A stretch of 64,000 bases of DNA from Ensifer oleiphilus (lineage in GTDB: Bacteria; Pseudomonadota; Alphaproteobacteria; Rhizobiales; Rhizobiaceae), in NCBI RefSeq assembly GCF_013371465.1, contig NZ_JABWDU010000009.1:124001-188000 (forward strand), read 5' to 3'. Under the pieces are notes generated by a model that ran no database searches, was not told the DNA's origin, and saw nothing but the letters and a program-made list of their open reading frames with translations. A program made the position numbers and the translations under genes. Below, piece by piece: positions 37,078-46,202 of this stretch (the stretch's first letter is position 1; every line of letters starts with the position of its first letter).

Positions 37078-37563
37078 ATGAAGACGACACTTTTCGCGCT
37101 GGCGTTCCTCGCCGCTTCCTCGCTCGCCTCGCCGATGCTGGCAAGCGGCTCGCACGCAGGCGTTCATCAGTCCATGTCGATCGGAGAACCCGGCGAGGCC
37201 AAGAAGGCGACTCAGACCGTGCGCGTGACGATGAAGGAAACCGACGACGGCAAGATGATCTTCACGCCGGCAAGCATCAAGGTCCGCCAGGGGCAGACCG
37301 TGCGCTTCGCCCTCAAGAATGTCGGCGAGCTCGAACATGAATTCGTGCTCGACGACAAGGCGCAGATCCAGGAGCACAAGGCGGCGATGGAGAAGTTCCC
37401 GGACATGGAACACGCTGACGCAAACGCCATTCGCCTCGAGCCGGGCAAATCAGGCGAGATCGTCTGGACCTTTACCAACACCGGCACGTTCGAGTTCGCC
37501 TGCCTGGTCCCCGGCCACTATGACGCCGGCATGCATGGGCCGCTCGAAGTCGTGAAGAAGTGA
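37078..37563 (+). CDS. cupredoxin-like periplasmic copper protein
   Basis: A 161-residue protein with a signal peptide (about residues 1-23) and a cupredoxin domain. The blue-copper ligands are H87 (LEHEF), C142, H147 and M152 (ACLVPGHYDAGM). It could pass electrons or copper to or from the multicopper oxidase encoded 38 bp upstream. The ATG at 37078 follows AAGGA; an in-frame ATG at 37045 is also possible. Confidence 0.9.
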   Translation: MKTTLFALAFLAASSLASPMLASGSHAGVHQSMSIGEPGEAKKATQTVRVTMKETDDGKMIFTPASIKVRQGQTVRFALKNVGELEHEFVLDDKAQIQEHKAAMEKFPDMEHADANAIRLEPGKSGEIVWTFTNTGTFEFACLVPGHYDAGMHGPLEVVKK

Positions 37564-37589
37564 CTGTAACCGATTGAAAGGATGCCATT

Positions 37590-37862
37590 ATGAAAACGCT
37601 CATCACATTGTTTGCGGCTCTGACCCTCGCCGCTTCCGCTCAGGCAGCCGAGTTCACCAAGGGAACCGTCAAGAAGCTTGATGCCTCCGCCAAGAAGGTG
37701 ACGATCGCCCATGAGGACCTGAAAAACCTGGATATGCCCGCCATGACCATGGTGTTCCGCGTCAAGGACGAGGCTATCCTGGCCAAACTCAAGGAAGGTG
37801 CGGCGATCGAATTCGTCGCCGACCGGGTCGATGGCAAGCTGACAGTGATCGAGATCAAGTAA
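37590..37862 (+). CDS. CusF-like periplasmic copper-binding protein
   Basis: A 90-residue protein with a signal peptide ending near AQA-A and the CusF/YdeI (CusF_Ec) fold. The motif DMPAMTMVFRV carries the Met ligands, and a preceding His lies in TIAHED. It should bind Cu(I) or Ag(I) in the periplasm. It begins 27 bp after the cupredoxin gene with GAAAGGA before the start. A hairpin with a duplicated left arm follows its stop. Confidence 0.9.
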   Translation: MKTLITLFAALTLAASAQAAEFTKGTVKKLDASAKKVTIAHEDLKNLDMPAMTMVFRVKDEAILAKLKEGAAIEFVADRVDGKLTVIEIK

Positions 37863-37871
37863 TCCAACGCT

Positions 37872-37915
37872 CAAGGCCCGGTATAAGGCCCGGTATAAGG
37901 AATGTCCGGGCCTTG
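37872..37915 (+). repeat. 12-bp tandem duplication forming a two-option hairpin
   Basis: AAGGCCCGGTAT occurs twice in direct tandem (37873-37884, 37885-37896), followed by AAGG. Either copy can pair with CCGGGCCTT at 37906-37914. It looks like a terminator whose left arm has been duplicated. No T-run follows. Confidence 0.7.
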
Positions 37916-37951
37916 GGCGACCAGGCAAAACAGACAGGAAAGGAGCGTTCG

Positions 37952-38419
37952 ATGTTGAACCTCAAAAGTAGACATTTCATTGCCGGCACGATCACGAGCA
38001 TGTCAATGCTGACGGCCGGTGTGGCGATCGCGGCGGGCCCGATGACGGTCTACAAGGATCCGCAATGCGGCTGCTGCGAACAATGGGCAGAAGCGATGGA
38101 GGCAGCCGGCTTCAAGGTCGACATCCGCGACGAAGCCGACATGACGCCGATCAAGACCCGGTTCGCCGTGCCCGCCGAAATGGAAGGTTGCCATACCGCC
38201 GTCATCGACGGTTACGTCGTCGAAGGGCATGTACCGCTTGAGGCCGTGCAGAAGCTGGTCTCCGAAAAGCCGGATGTTGCAGGCATCGCCGTGCCGGGCA
38301 TGCCCGCAGGCTCGCTCGGAATGGGCGACGACCCCAAGGCGTCCTATGACGTCTACACCATCGCAAAGACCTCGGGCGCGGCGGCAACCGTCTATTACAA
38401 GGTGCGACCGGCGCAATAG
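37952..38419 (+). CDS. DUF411 family metal-binding protein
   Basis: A 155-residue exported protein of the DUF411 family, commonly found beside copper-resistance genes. The N-terminal hydrophobic segment is followed by YKDPQCGCCEQW, with a CGCC metal motif near residues 38-41, and a later EGCHTAVI segment with a third Cys and a His. The exact role is unknown; metal binding is the family expectation. The ATG at 37952 has AAAGGAG upstream. It is the last gene of the copper island. Confidence 0.9.
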   Translation: MLNLKSRHFIAGTITSMSMLTAGVAIAAGPMTVYKDPQCGCCEQWAEAMEAAGFKVDIRDEADMTPIKTRFAVPAEMEGCHTAVIDGYVVEGHVPLEAVQKLVSEKPDVAGIAVPGMPAGSLGMGDDPKASYDVYTIAKTSGAAATVYYKVRPAQ

Positions 38420-38447
38420 CGCCGGCTTGACTGGGCAGATTGGACCG

Positions 38448-39128
38448 TCAGGCGGCGCGCCACGCGCCGTCTGCCTCTTTGGTCAGCAACGGCGTGCGGA
38501 ACACACCGACGACGCGGTCCGGCCAATGCGGCGCGAGGTCGGCCAGTGGCTGTCGCCAACGCTCGGTCTGCAGCATGGCGGCACCGATCGCGACCGGCTC
38601 CACGCCGCAGGTCTGCATCAGGGTCAGTCCGGCCACGATCGACGTGCCGCTGGAAATGACGTCATCGACGAGCACGACGCGCTTGCCCTCGAGCAACGGG
38701 AGCATGCGCGGATCGACATACAGCCGCTTCGTCTGGTCGGGGGTGGTGATGGACGACAGTGGGACGGAGAGATCGTCGACATACCAAAACTTGCGCGACG
38801 TTCCGAGCGGCACGTAACGGGCATGTCCGAGCTTGCGGGCCACGGCGCTCGCGAGCGTCAGTCCCAGCGTCGGCAGGCCGGCGATCACGTCCGGGTTGAA
38901 TGGCGCCAGCCTTAGAGCAAGTTCCGTTGCCAGGGCTTCCTCAACGGCGAAGCTCGCCTGGTTGATGATCAGCGAGGCCAGCGCATGCTTGCCATCGGAG
39001 AGCTGCCGGATCGGCAACTGGATCTGACGACCGTCGTCGAGTGTTGCCGGGAAGAAATCCCGATAACCGCTTCTAGTATCGAAACTTTTCGGCGGAAACA
39101 CATCCTGCCAGAATTCATGCGGCTGCAT
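38448..39128 (-). CDS. phosphoribosyltransferase-family protein
   Basis: A 226-residue type-I phosphoribosyltransferase. The PRPP-binding loop VVLVDDVISSGTS is at residues 151-163 and a PDVIAGLPTLGLTLA segment lies at 79-93. The N-terminal about 45 residues are unlike those of short Apt enzymes. It may salvage a purine or pyrimidine base, which fits the many purine genes nearby, but the substrate cannot be told from the sequence. The ATG at 39128 was preferred because the upstream extension looks non-coding. It converges on the copper island. Confidence 0.8.
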   Translation of the reverse strand: MQPHEFWQDVFPPKSFDTRSGYRDFFPATLDDGRQIQLPIRQLSDGKHALASLIINQASFAVEEALATELALRLAPFNPDVIAGLPTLGLTLASAVARKLGHARYVPLGTSRKFWYVDDLSVPLSSITTPDQTKRLYVDPRMLPLLEGKRVVLVDDVISSGTSIVAGLTLMQTCGVEPVAIGAAMLQTERWRQPLADLAPHWPDRVVGVFRTPLLTKEADGAWRAA

Positions 39129-39321
39129 CGATACGGTCCTATTCTGCGCCAACAAGGCTTCGAACGAAAGGCGATGAAAACACCGGCGCACTGTTCTGGT
39201 TCCGGCGGTTTTCGTCTATACCGTTTACCACTTCGATCAAACCGAAAGGGCGCCCCGGCCGACGCAAATCTGGGGAATTCGACGGCCCTGCTCCGACAGA
39301 CATGCAAGGAACTGCCAGACA

Positions 39322-40503
39322 ATGCGCGTGCCAGATGGGATCTCCAACGACCTGCCCTTCCTCACCGAATTCCGTCGTGATCTGCACGCCCACCCCGAAC
39401 TTGGCTTCGAGGAGGTTCGCACCAGTGATCTGGTCGCCAAACTCCTTGAAGAAGTCGGCATTAAAGTCCACCGCGGCCTTGGAAAAACCGGTGTCGTCGG
39501 CACGCTGCAGATCGGCAACGGCACCCGCTCGATCGGCCTTCGGGCGGATATGGACGCACTCGCCATGCCGGAGCTGGCCGACCGGCCGTACAAGTCGAAG
39601 GAAGCCGGCAAGATGCATGCCTGTGGCCACGACGGTCACACGACCATGCTGCTGGGTGCCGCCCGCCATCTCGCCAAGACACGGAATTTTTCTGGCACGG
39701 TGCACTTCATCTTCCAGCCTGCCGAGGAAGGCCGTGGGGGTGCCAGACGCATGGTCGAGGACGGCCTCTTCCAGCTCTTCCCCTGTGATGCCGTCTACGG
39801 CCTTCACAACATGCCCGGCCTCGATCCAGACGAGATGGCCGTGGTGGCGGGGCCGCAGCTTGCCTCCTCCGACAGCTGGCGGTTGACCTTCCGCGGTGTC
39901 GGCACCCATGGCGCCAAGCCGCATCTCGGCCGCGATCCGGTGACGGCGGCCGGCACCTTCCTCGCCTCGCTGCAATCGATCGTCGGTCGCGTCGTCGACC
40001 CGCTGCAGCCGGCTGTCGTCAGCGCCTGCTCGGTGCGCGCCGGCGACCCGAAGGCGCTCAACGTCATTCCGGATACGGTCGAGATCGGTGGCACGGCCCG
40101 CGCCTACACGCCTCACGTCCGCGATCAGCTCGAAGAAGAGATCGGCCGTCTGGCGCGCGGCACGGCCGAAATGTACGGCATCAAGGTCGACTACGAATTC
40201 GAACGCCGCATCCCGCCTGTCGTCAATGACACAGATGCGAGCGAACGGGCGCTTTCGGCCGCCCGCACCGTCTTCGGAGAAAAGACGCGCACGCAGTTTC
40301 CGCCCTCAACCGCCGGCGACGATTTTGCCTTTTTTGGCCTCGAAGCGCCCGGCTGCTACGTCTGGCTCGGCAACGGCCCCGCCGTCGACGGCGCGCTTCA
40401 CCACAACACCGCCTACGACTTCAACGACGACGCGATCGGTCCCGGTGTCGCCTTCTGGACGACATTGGTGGAACAGGAATTGAGCGCCTCGGCGGATCGC
40501 TGA
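39322..40503 (+). CDS. M20-family amidohydrolase (hippurate hydrolase/AbgA-like)
   Basis: A 393-residue metallohydrolase of the M20D type. Metal-ligand motifs are RADMDAL (about 74-80), MHACGHDGH (98-106, C101 and H103) and PAEEGRGG. The C-terminal SxAGDDFAFF segment includes the last ligand region. Such enzymes cleave N-acyl amino acids, hippurate or auxin conjugates, and the precise substrate is unknown. It is divergent from the phosphoribosyltransferase gene and stands alone. The start ATG lies 4 bp after a CAGAC stretch without a strong ribosome-binding site. Confidence 0.9.
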   Translation: MRVPDGISNDLPFLTEFRRDLHAHPELGFEEVRTSDLVAKLLEEVGIKVHRGLGKTGVVGTLQIGNGTRSIGLRADMDALAMPELADRPYKSKEAGKMHACGHDGHTTMLLGAARHLAKTRNFSGTVHFIFQPAEEGRGGARRMVEDGLFQLFPCDAVYGLHNMPGLDPDEMAVVAGPQLASSDSWRLTFRGVGTHGAKPHLGRDPVTAAGTFLASLQSIVGRVVDPLQPAVVSACSVRAGDPKALNVIPDTVEIGGTARAYTPHVRDQLEEEIGRLARGTAEMYGIKVDYEFERRIPPVVNDTDASERALSAARTVFGEKTRTQFPPSTAGDDFAFFGLEAPGCYVWLGNGPAVDGALHHNTAYDFNDDAIGPGVAFWTTLVEQELSASADR

Positions 40504-40762
40504 ACATCGAACGCCTTCACTCGGCACGTCTCCGCGTGCGTGGTTGCTCTGAGCAGATTGCGTGAGCAAGATTCCAGGAAAAGGGCACGCCAAAAAAGGC
40601 GCCGGCCTGTCGCGCCGCCAAGACGCCTTGGGCGTCAGCACTTGCATCGATGGTCGGACTTTTGCACTGGGCACACGGGATTTCGCCAAGGCGGCGAACG
40701 GATGAATTGTCGCGATCACTTGTGTGCATGGCAGGGCGACAACCGTAGCCCTGCGTGATGCC

Positions 40763-42544
40763 TCACAGGACTTCGAGCACCGGGTTTTCGAGCAACTTGC
40801 CCGTCACCACATCGGCAATGCCGCGATCGGTCTGGTGCGGACCTGCGTTGCAGGCAAGCGTCGCTCCGAAACACGCCTTGAAGACGAGATAGGGCGGCTG
40901 CCACTCGACGATCCGCCCGACAGCGTCGCGCAAGCGCGCAAAGCCGGCTGACACCTCTGACAGCGGCGCATCCGAGACCAGGCCGCACAGCGGCAAGGGC
41001 AGGATCGCATCGACCTTGCCCGCCGACGCCACAGCCATGCCGCCGCCGGCAGCGATGACGGCATTGGCCGCCACCGTCATGTCGTGGGCGTTACCGCCGA
41101 AGACCGTGAGGTTGTGGCTGTCATGCGACACCGTCGTCGCGAAAGCCCCGCGCCATTCTCCCCAGCCGGTGAGCAGCCCGACACGCGGCCTGCTGTCGGC
41201 GCGGCCGTGGCGGTGGGCAACAGCAATCAACGCCGCGCCTTGCGGCGGAACGACGTAGCCGTCCTCGACGTCGGCCACGACCTCACTCCACTCAGTAAAG
41301 CGCGGACGGTCGATGGTGGCGATGCGAACCTTCGACCCCGTCGAAGCGATGGCGAAATCGGTCTCGTGCAACGGCTCGATCTTCATCGTACCGGCAAGGG
41401 TCCGGACGTCTGCCTTCGGCGCGCCCTCGATCATTCGTTCGCCCAAGGCTACCTGCCTGCCGCCGGCAATGACCGACCGAGTACGAAACGCCTGCACGTC
41501 GTCGAAGATCGCGATATCCGCCCGCCGTCCCGGCGCAACGAGGCCGAGGTCGGCACGGCCTAGGCGCTGAGCGGCGTTCAGCGTTGCGGCGCGCAGGGCC
41601 CATTCGGGTTTGAGCCCGTAGCGCACCAGCCGCCGCACCACGTCGTCCAATCCGCCTGAGCGGACGAGATCGTCTGGAAAGACATCATCGGTGCAAAGCG
41701 TGACGGTCTGCGGCAGGTGGCCGAGCGTGTTCAGCGCCTCGACGAATTCCGGCAGCAGGTGATCGTGCGAGCCACGCAGTTCGATCGTGAGCCCGGCACG
41801 GAGCTTTGCCATGAGATCGTCGGCAGAGACCAGCTCATGATCCGAACTGACGCCTGCTGTCACGAATGCCTGCAGGTCGGATCCGGCAAGGCCGCGCGCA
41901 TGGCCGTTGACCGGCTTGGCAGCAGCAAGCCCCGCCTGCACGATCGCGTGCATGCGGGGATCGCCATCGATCACGCCGCGCATGTTCATCATCTCGGCGA
42001 TGCCGCCGATCTCGGGCCAGGCGAGCATGGTGGCGATGGCATCGGCGTCGAAATCGGCACCCGTCAGTTCAAGGCCAGGAGCCGACGGCACGCTCGACGG
42101 TGCGAGCAGCACACAGCGCAGCGGCAAGTCTGCGATCGCATCGGCAGCCCAGCGCACCCCGGCAATGCCGCTGACATTGCCGAACTCATGCGGATCCCAG
42201 ACAACAGTCGTAACGCCGCGCGGCAGCACCGCGTCGGCATAGGTCGCGGGCGTCACCATCGAGCTTTCGACATGCATATGGGTGTCGATCAGTCCCGGCG
42301 ACAGATAGGCGCCGGAGGCATCGACGATATCTGCGGCATCGCTGCGGCTACCCGGCGCATGCACGCTGGCAATCAGCGCACCGACGATGCCGACGTCTGC
42401 TGCGCGCCGTTCGCCGGTGACCATGTCGACCACGGTGCCGCCGGTGATCAGCAGGTCGAATGCCTCAGAACCCCGCGCGGCCGCGATGGCGCGCGCGCGC
42501 AACGTCGCATCCATCAGATCCATCGGCTCCTGCGGGCGCGTCAC
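40763..42544 (-). CDS. ade: adenine deaminase
   Basis: A 593-residue amidohydrolase of the bacterial Ade type. Signatures include GLIDTHMHVESSM, VWDPHEFGNVSG, TLCTDDVFPDDL and the C-terminal THD-like VSHDSHNLTVFG and GGNAHDMTVAANAV segments. It converts adenine to hypoxanthine. The GTG start at 42544 overlaps the nucleoside-hydrolase stop by 4 bp (GTGA); ATGs at 42523 and 42514 are alternatives. Hypoxanthine from here could feed the XdhABC enzyme. It is the last gene of an operon starting at a lacI-type gene. Confidence 0.94.
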   Translation of the reverse strand: MTRPQEPMDLMDATLRARAIAAARGSEAFDLLITGGTVVDMVTGERRAADVGIVGALIASVHAPGSRSDAADIVDASGAYLSPGLIDTHMHVESSMVTPATYADAVLPRGVTTVVWDPHEFGNVSGIAGVRWAADAIADLPLRCVLLAPSSVPSAPGLELTGADFDADAIATMLAWPEIGGIAEMMNMRGVIDGDPRMHAIVQAGLAAAKPVNGHARGLAGSDLQAFVTAGVSSDHELVSADDLMAKLRAGLTIELRGSHDHLLPEFVEALNTLGHLPQTVTLCTDDVFPDDLVRSGGLDDVVRRLVRYGLKPEWALRAATLNAAQRLGRADLGLVAPGRRADIAIFDDVQAFRTRSVIAGGRQVALGERMIEGAPKADVRTLAGTMKIEPLHETDFAIASTGSKVRIATIDRPRFTEWSEVVADVEDGYVVPPQGAALIAVAHRHGRADSRPRVGLLTGWGEWRGAFATTVSHDSHNLTVFGGNAHDMTVAANAVIAAGGGMAVASAGKVDAILPLPLCGLVSDAPLSEVSAGFARLRDAVGRIVEWQPPYLVFKACFGATLACNAGPHQTDRGIADVVTGKLLENPVLEVL

Positions 42545-43464
42545 TTCGCGGCTTCCTTCATCAGGGCGCCAAGGATCTGCGCACGGGCCGTTTCCGCATG
42601 CACGTCGGTTGCGTATTCCGCGTTGAAGGCAGCGTGACTTTCACGGGTCTCGACCACCGTGCGCCCACGCGTGAGTGTGCCGGCAAGTTCCGCATCGATG
42701 CGGGCCTTGCGGAAGGAAATCGCGCCAGGATTGACGAAAGCGACGGCGGCTGAAGGATCGTAGATCGCCATGCCCGGACGCCCGCGGCTTGTGCCGATCG
42801 AGACGTAGCCGGACAGGAGATCGGCGATCAGCGCAGCGTTGACGCCACCGGTGGCCCGAATGGGCGCGATATCATCGGGATAGGCGAAGACCTTGCGGCA
42901 GAGGTCGAGGTCGACCATGCGCAGCGGCAGGTCGTGCGCCAGCACGATCGCGAGTGCTTCCGGGTCGGCGAAAGCGTTGAATTCGGCCGACGCCGTGTGG
43001 TTGCCGCTGGTGACGCCACCACCCATCCAGGTCAAGTCGGTGATCTTCGCCGCCAGATCCGGACGCGCGAGGCAGAGGGCTGCAAGGTTCGTCAGCGGAC
43101 CAAGCGCCAGGATGCGGCGTGGCTCGTCGCCCTCCTCCAGCCAGCGGCTAAGGGCGACAAAGGCATCGCTCGCCGGGAGTGGCTGGGCCGTCGGTAACGA
43201 CAGGCCTGCGGTCGGCATGCCGGTCTCGCCAAGAATCCGCTCCGCGGTTTCGAGCTTGCCGAGCACGGGCAAAGCGCGCCCTTCGTGGATGGGAAACGTC
43301 CAGCCGAATGCCATCGCCGCACTGGCGGCGTTGCGCCTCACCTGCTCCATCGGCGTGTTGCCGAACACGAGAGAGACGCCGTCAATCACCTCGTTGGCGT
43401 GGAGAACGACGAGCACCGCTGCGATGTCGTCAAAACCCATGTCGGTATCGATCCAGATCCCCAT
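42541..43464 (-). CDS. inosine-uridine preferring nucleoside hydrolase family protein
   Basis: A 307-residue nucleoside hydrolase. The calcium-binding motif DTDMGFDD is at residues 6-13 and the family segments ILALGPLTNLA, WMGGG and EFNAFADPEAL follow in order. It releases a free base and ribose from a nucleoside. The next gene in the operon, adenine deaminase, acts on adenine, so adenosine is a likely substrate. It starts 6 bp after the transporter ATPase gene. Confidence 0.93.
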   Translation of the reverse strand: MGIWIDTDMGFDDIAAVLVVLHANEVIDGVSLVFGNTPMEQVRRNAASAAMAFGWTFPIHEGRALPVLGKLETAERILGETGMPTAGLSLPTAQPLPASDAFVALSRWLEEGDEPRRILALGPLTNLAALCLARPDLAAKITDLTWMGGGVTSGNHTASAEFNAFADPEALAIVLAHDLPLRMVDLDLCRKVFAYPDDIAPIRATGGVNAALIADLLSGYVSIGTSRGRPGMAIYDPSAAVAFVNPGAISFRKARIDAELAGTLTRGRTVVETRESHAAFNAEYATDVHAETARAQILGALMKEAAK

Positions 43465-43470
43465 GGCCGG

Positions 43471-44499
43471 TTATCCGAACCGCTCGAGCCGTGCCGCCTT
43501 GGCGACCGGCAGGTCGAAGCTGAGTTCGGTGCCGGGCTGATGCGCGGCGAGGCCTGCATCCTCCTCGGCCTTGATGGCGCCGAGCGGTGTGTCGAGCAGA
43601 TATTCGCGGGTGCTTCCGGAGAAAGAGGCTCCGCGCACAGTGCCTTGGAAAGGACCTGAACCAAGGGTCACCATGCGCGGACGCCACGCAAGCCCTGCCG
43701 TGTCAGGCGGCAGGGATTCGGAAAGAGCGATCGGGCCGTTTGCGGCTTTGAGCTTGCCGCCTTCGACCGCAAAGATGTTCTCGAAGCCGACGAAATCGGC
43801 AACGAAGCGGGAAACCGGGCGATTGTAGATGTCTTCCGGCGTGCCGATCTGCTCGATCGCGCCGTTCAGCATCACCACGATCCGGTCTGCAAGCGACAGC
43901 GCTTCGCCCTGATCATGGGTGACGAAGATCATCGTCACGCCGGTTTCCTTCTGCACGCGCTGCAGCTCTGTGCGCATCTCCAAGCGAAGCCGCGCGTCGA
44001 GGTTCGACAGCGGCTCGTCGAGCAGCAGCACCTTCGGCTCCATCACCATCGAGCGGGCAAGGGCAACGCGCTGTTGCTGGCCGCCGGAAAGCTCGGCCGG
44101 CTTGCGTGTCGCGAACTTCGACAGTCCTACGGATTTCAGGCCAGCGGTGACGCGCGTCTCGATATCACTTACCGGCATCTTCTTCAGGCGCAGGCCGAAG
44201 GCGACGTTTTCGAACACCGAGAGATGCGGAAACAGCGCATAGGACTGGAAGACGAGCCCGACCGACCGCTTGTTGGCGGAAACCCGGGTGATGTCGACGC
44301 CGTCAAGACTGATGCGGCCAGACGCCGGCGTCAGCAATCCGGCGATCGAGCGCATCGTCGTCGTCTTGCCGCAGCCGGACGGACCGAGGAACGCCACCAG
44401 TTCGCCCTTGCGGATCGACAGGTCGAGATCCTTCACCGCGACAGTATCGCCATAGGCGAGCGTGAGTTTTTCGAGGCTGAGGAAGGAAGCGTCAGACAT
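43471..44499 (-). CDS. ABC transporter ATP-binding protein (PotA/FbpC-like)
   Basis: A 342-residue ATPase with Walker A GPSGCGKTT (39-47), the LSGGQQQR signature, Walker B VLLLDEPLSNLD and a C-terminal TOBE domain. It belongs to the spidermidine/putrescine-iron-thiamine importer class. It overlaps the upstream permease gene by 8 bp. The adjoining nucleoside hydrolase and adenine deaminase suggest that the imported solute is a nucleoside or base-containing compound, which is inference. Confidence 0.93.
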   Translation of the reverse strand: MSDASFLSLEKLTLAYGDTVAVKDLDLSIRKGELVAFLGPSGCGKTTTMRSIAGLLTPASGRISLDGVDITRVSANKRSVGLVFQSYALFPHLSVFENVAFGLRLKKMPVSDIETRVTAGLKSVGLSKFATRKPAELSGGQQQRVALARSMVMEPKVLLLDEPLSNLDARLRLEMRTELQRVQKETGVTMIFVTHDQGEALSLADRIVVMLNGAIEQIGTPEDIYNRPVSRFVADFVGFENIFAVEGGKLKAANGPIALSESLPPDTAGLAWRPRMVTLGSGPFQGTVRGASFSGSTREYLLDTPLGAIKAEEDAGLAAHQPGTELSFDLPVAKAARLERFG

Positions 44500-45271
44500 A
44501 GCGGGAAAATCCTAGGAAGCGTTCGGCAAGGAAGACGATGCCGATGGACATGAAGGCGAGCAGCGCAGACAAGGCCGCAACCGACGGGTCATAGGTGATC
44601 TCCATGTAGGAGAGCATGTCGATCGGCAGCGTGCGCACGCCCGGCCCGGACAGGAACAGCGAGACCGGCACCTGGTTGAAGCTCGTCACGAAGCCGAGGA
44701 TGAAGGCGGCCAGGATGCCGCTGCGGATATTCGGCATCACCACCCGGAAGAAGGCACCGGCTCGTGAGGAGCCAAGCAGCACCGCCGCTTCCTCGATGTC
44801 GGAGCGCAGGTTGTTGAGGCTGGCCGAAACGACGCGCACCGCATAGGGCAGCACCAGCGCCGTATGCGCCAGGAACAGCGCCAGCGTGATGTTGAAGCCG
44901 AAAGGCACGACGATGTAGCGCAGCAGCGCCAGACCGACGATGATACCCGGCACGATGATCGGCAAGGACACGATCGTGCGGATGGTTTCGCCGAACGGCA
45001 GCTTGTAGCGCGACAGCGCATAGGATGCGGGAATGCCGAGCACCAGCGCCATCGCGGTGCCGCCGATGGCAAGGAACATCGACACGGCGAAACTTTCGCG
45101 GAAGCTCTCGACCGTGAAGACCTTGACCACCCACTTCAGCGAGAAGCCCTGCGGCGGGAAGGCCAGCGTCTCGCCACCCGAAAGCGATGCCGCGACAATG
45201 ATGAAGAACGGCCCGATCAGGAAGGCGACGACCAGAAGCAGGACGAGGGGCGAAAAGATACGGGGGGTCAT
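44492..45271 (-). CDS. ABC transporter permease (PotC-like)
   Basis: A 259-residue inner-membrane permease with six hydrophobic segments. A BPD_transp_1 EAA loop lies at about 160-180 (SDIEEAAVLLGSSRAGAFFRV). It is the second permease subunit of the importer encoded at 43471-47225. It overlaps its neighbours by 4 bp upstream and 8 bp downstream, so the operon is tightly coupled. Confidence 0.92.
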   Translation of the reverse strand: MTPRIFSPLVLLLVVAFLIGPFFIIVAASLSGGETLAFPPQGFSLKWVVKVFTVESFRESFAVSMFLAIGGTAMALVLGIPASYALSRYKLPFGETIRTIVSLPIIVPGIIVGLALLRYIVVPFGFNITLALFLAHTALVLPYAVRVVSASLNNLRSDIEEAAVLLGSSRAGAFFRVVMPNIRSGILAAFILGFVTSFNQVPVSLFLSGPGVRTLPIDMLSYMEITYDPSVAALSALLAFMSIGIVFLAERFLGFSRYV

Positions 45272-46095
45272 CGCTTGTTCCTCGCGGTGGCAAGCCGTTT
45301 CAGAAGGAGATTGGCAGCAAAGCTCATGACGATCAGGATGAAGGCGATGACGCTGGCCGAGACGAAATCATTGGCGACGGTGACGCGCTGATAGAGCAAC
45401 GTCTCGAGCATCAGCACCTTGGAGCCGCCGAGGATTGCCGGCGTGATGTAGGCGGTGAGCGAACCGGTGAAGACCAGCGTTCCACCGATGACCAGACCTT
45501 CCTTGGTCAGCGGCAGGATGACCTTCCAGAACACCTGGAACCAGTTCGCACCCAGCACGCGCGCAGCGGGAATGGCGTCCTTCGGCATGTTCTCGAGCGC
45601 GCTGATCAGCGACAGGATCATCAGTGGCAGGAACAGCTGCAACAGGCCGATGAACACGGCCGTTTCGGTAAAAAGAAAGCGGATCGGTTCATCCGAAAGG
45701 CCGATGAGCTGAAGCGCCTGGTTGACGATGCCGGTGCGGCCGAGAATGACGATCCAGGCATAGGTGCGCGCGACCGACGAGATCATCAGCGGCAACACGA
45801 CGAGGCCGATCATCTGGCCCTTGCTGCGCGGCGAAAGATTGACGATCGCAAAGGCCGCGGCATAGCCGATCACGGCGGAGACGGCGGTCACCATCAGGCC
45901 AAGCCGGAACGTGCGCAGGAAGACGGTGCGGTTCAGCGGGTCGGTGAAGAAATCGACATAGGCGGCGAGCGACCAGCTGTCGGCGCTGCGAAAGCCTTCG
46001 GAGAGCAGAATGACGACGGGCGCCAGAAAGACGATCGCCGCAAACACCGCTGCCGGCAATGCGAGCGCCAATGCCTCGGCGCGGTTCTGAAACAT
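45268..46095 (-). CDS. ABC transporter permease (PotB-like)
   Basis: A 275-residue permease with six hydrophobic segments and an EAA-type loop near residues 180-200 (NMPKDAIPAARVLGANWFQVF). The ATG at 46095 has AAAGGAAG 7 bp upstream; an in-frame ATG at 46122 is less well placed. It lies between the solute-binding-protein gene and the PotC-like permease. Confidence 0.91.
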   Translation of the reverse strand: MFQNRAEALALALPAAVFAAIVFLAPVVILLSEGFRSADSWSLAAYVDFFTDPLNRTVFLRTFRLGLMVTAVSAVIGYAAAFAIVNLSPRSKGQMIGLVVLPLMISSVARTYAWIVILGRTGIVNQALQLIGLSDEPIRFLFTETAVFIGLLQLFLPLMILSLISALENMPKDAIPAARVLGANWFQVFWKVILPLTKEGLVIGGTLVFTGSLTAYITPAILGGSKVLMLETLLYQRVTVANDFVSASVIAFILIVMSFAANLLLKRLATARNKR

Positions 46096-46202
46096 CCTTC
46101 GTCTTCCTTTCGTCGCGTTCATTCATTGCGGGGTCGGCTCAGTTCACCGGATCGCCCGCGAAACCGCCCCCACCCTTCGGATGGGGGCTTCTCCAGGTGG
46201 TG

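Noticed and set aside
40504-40762. A possible degenerate copy of the palindromic repeat near 40557 (AGCAAGATTCCAGGAAAAG)
   Set aside because: Only a short stretch resembles the repeat at 51850 and no matching second arm was found, so chance similarity is likely.
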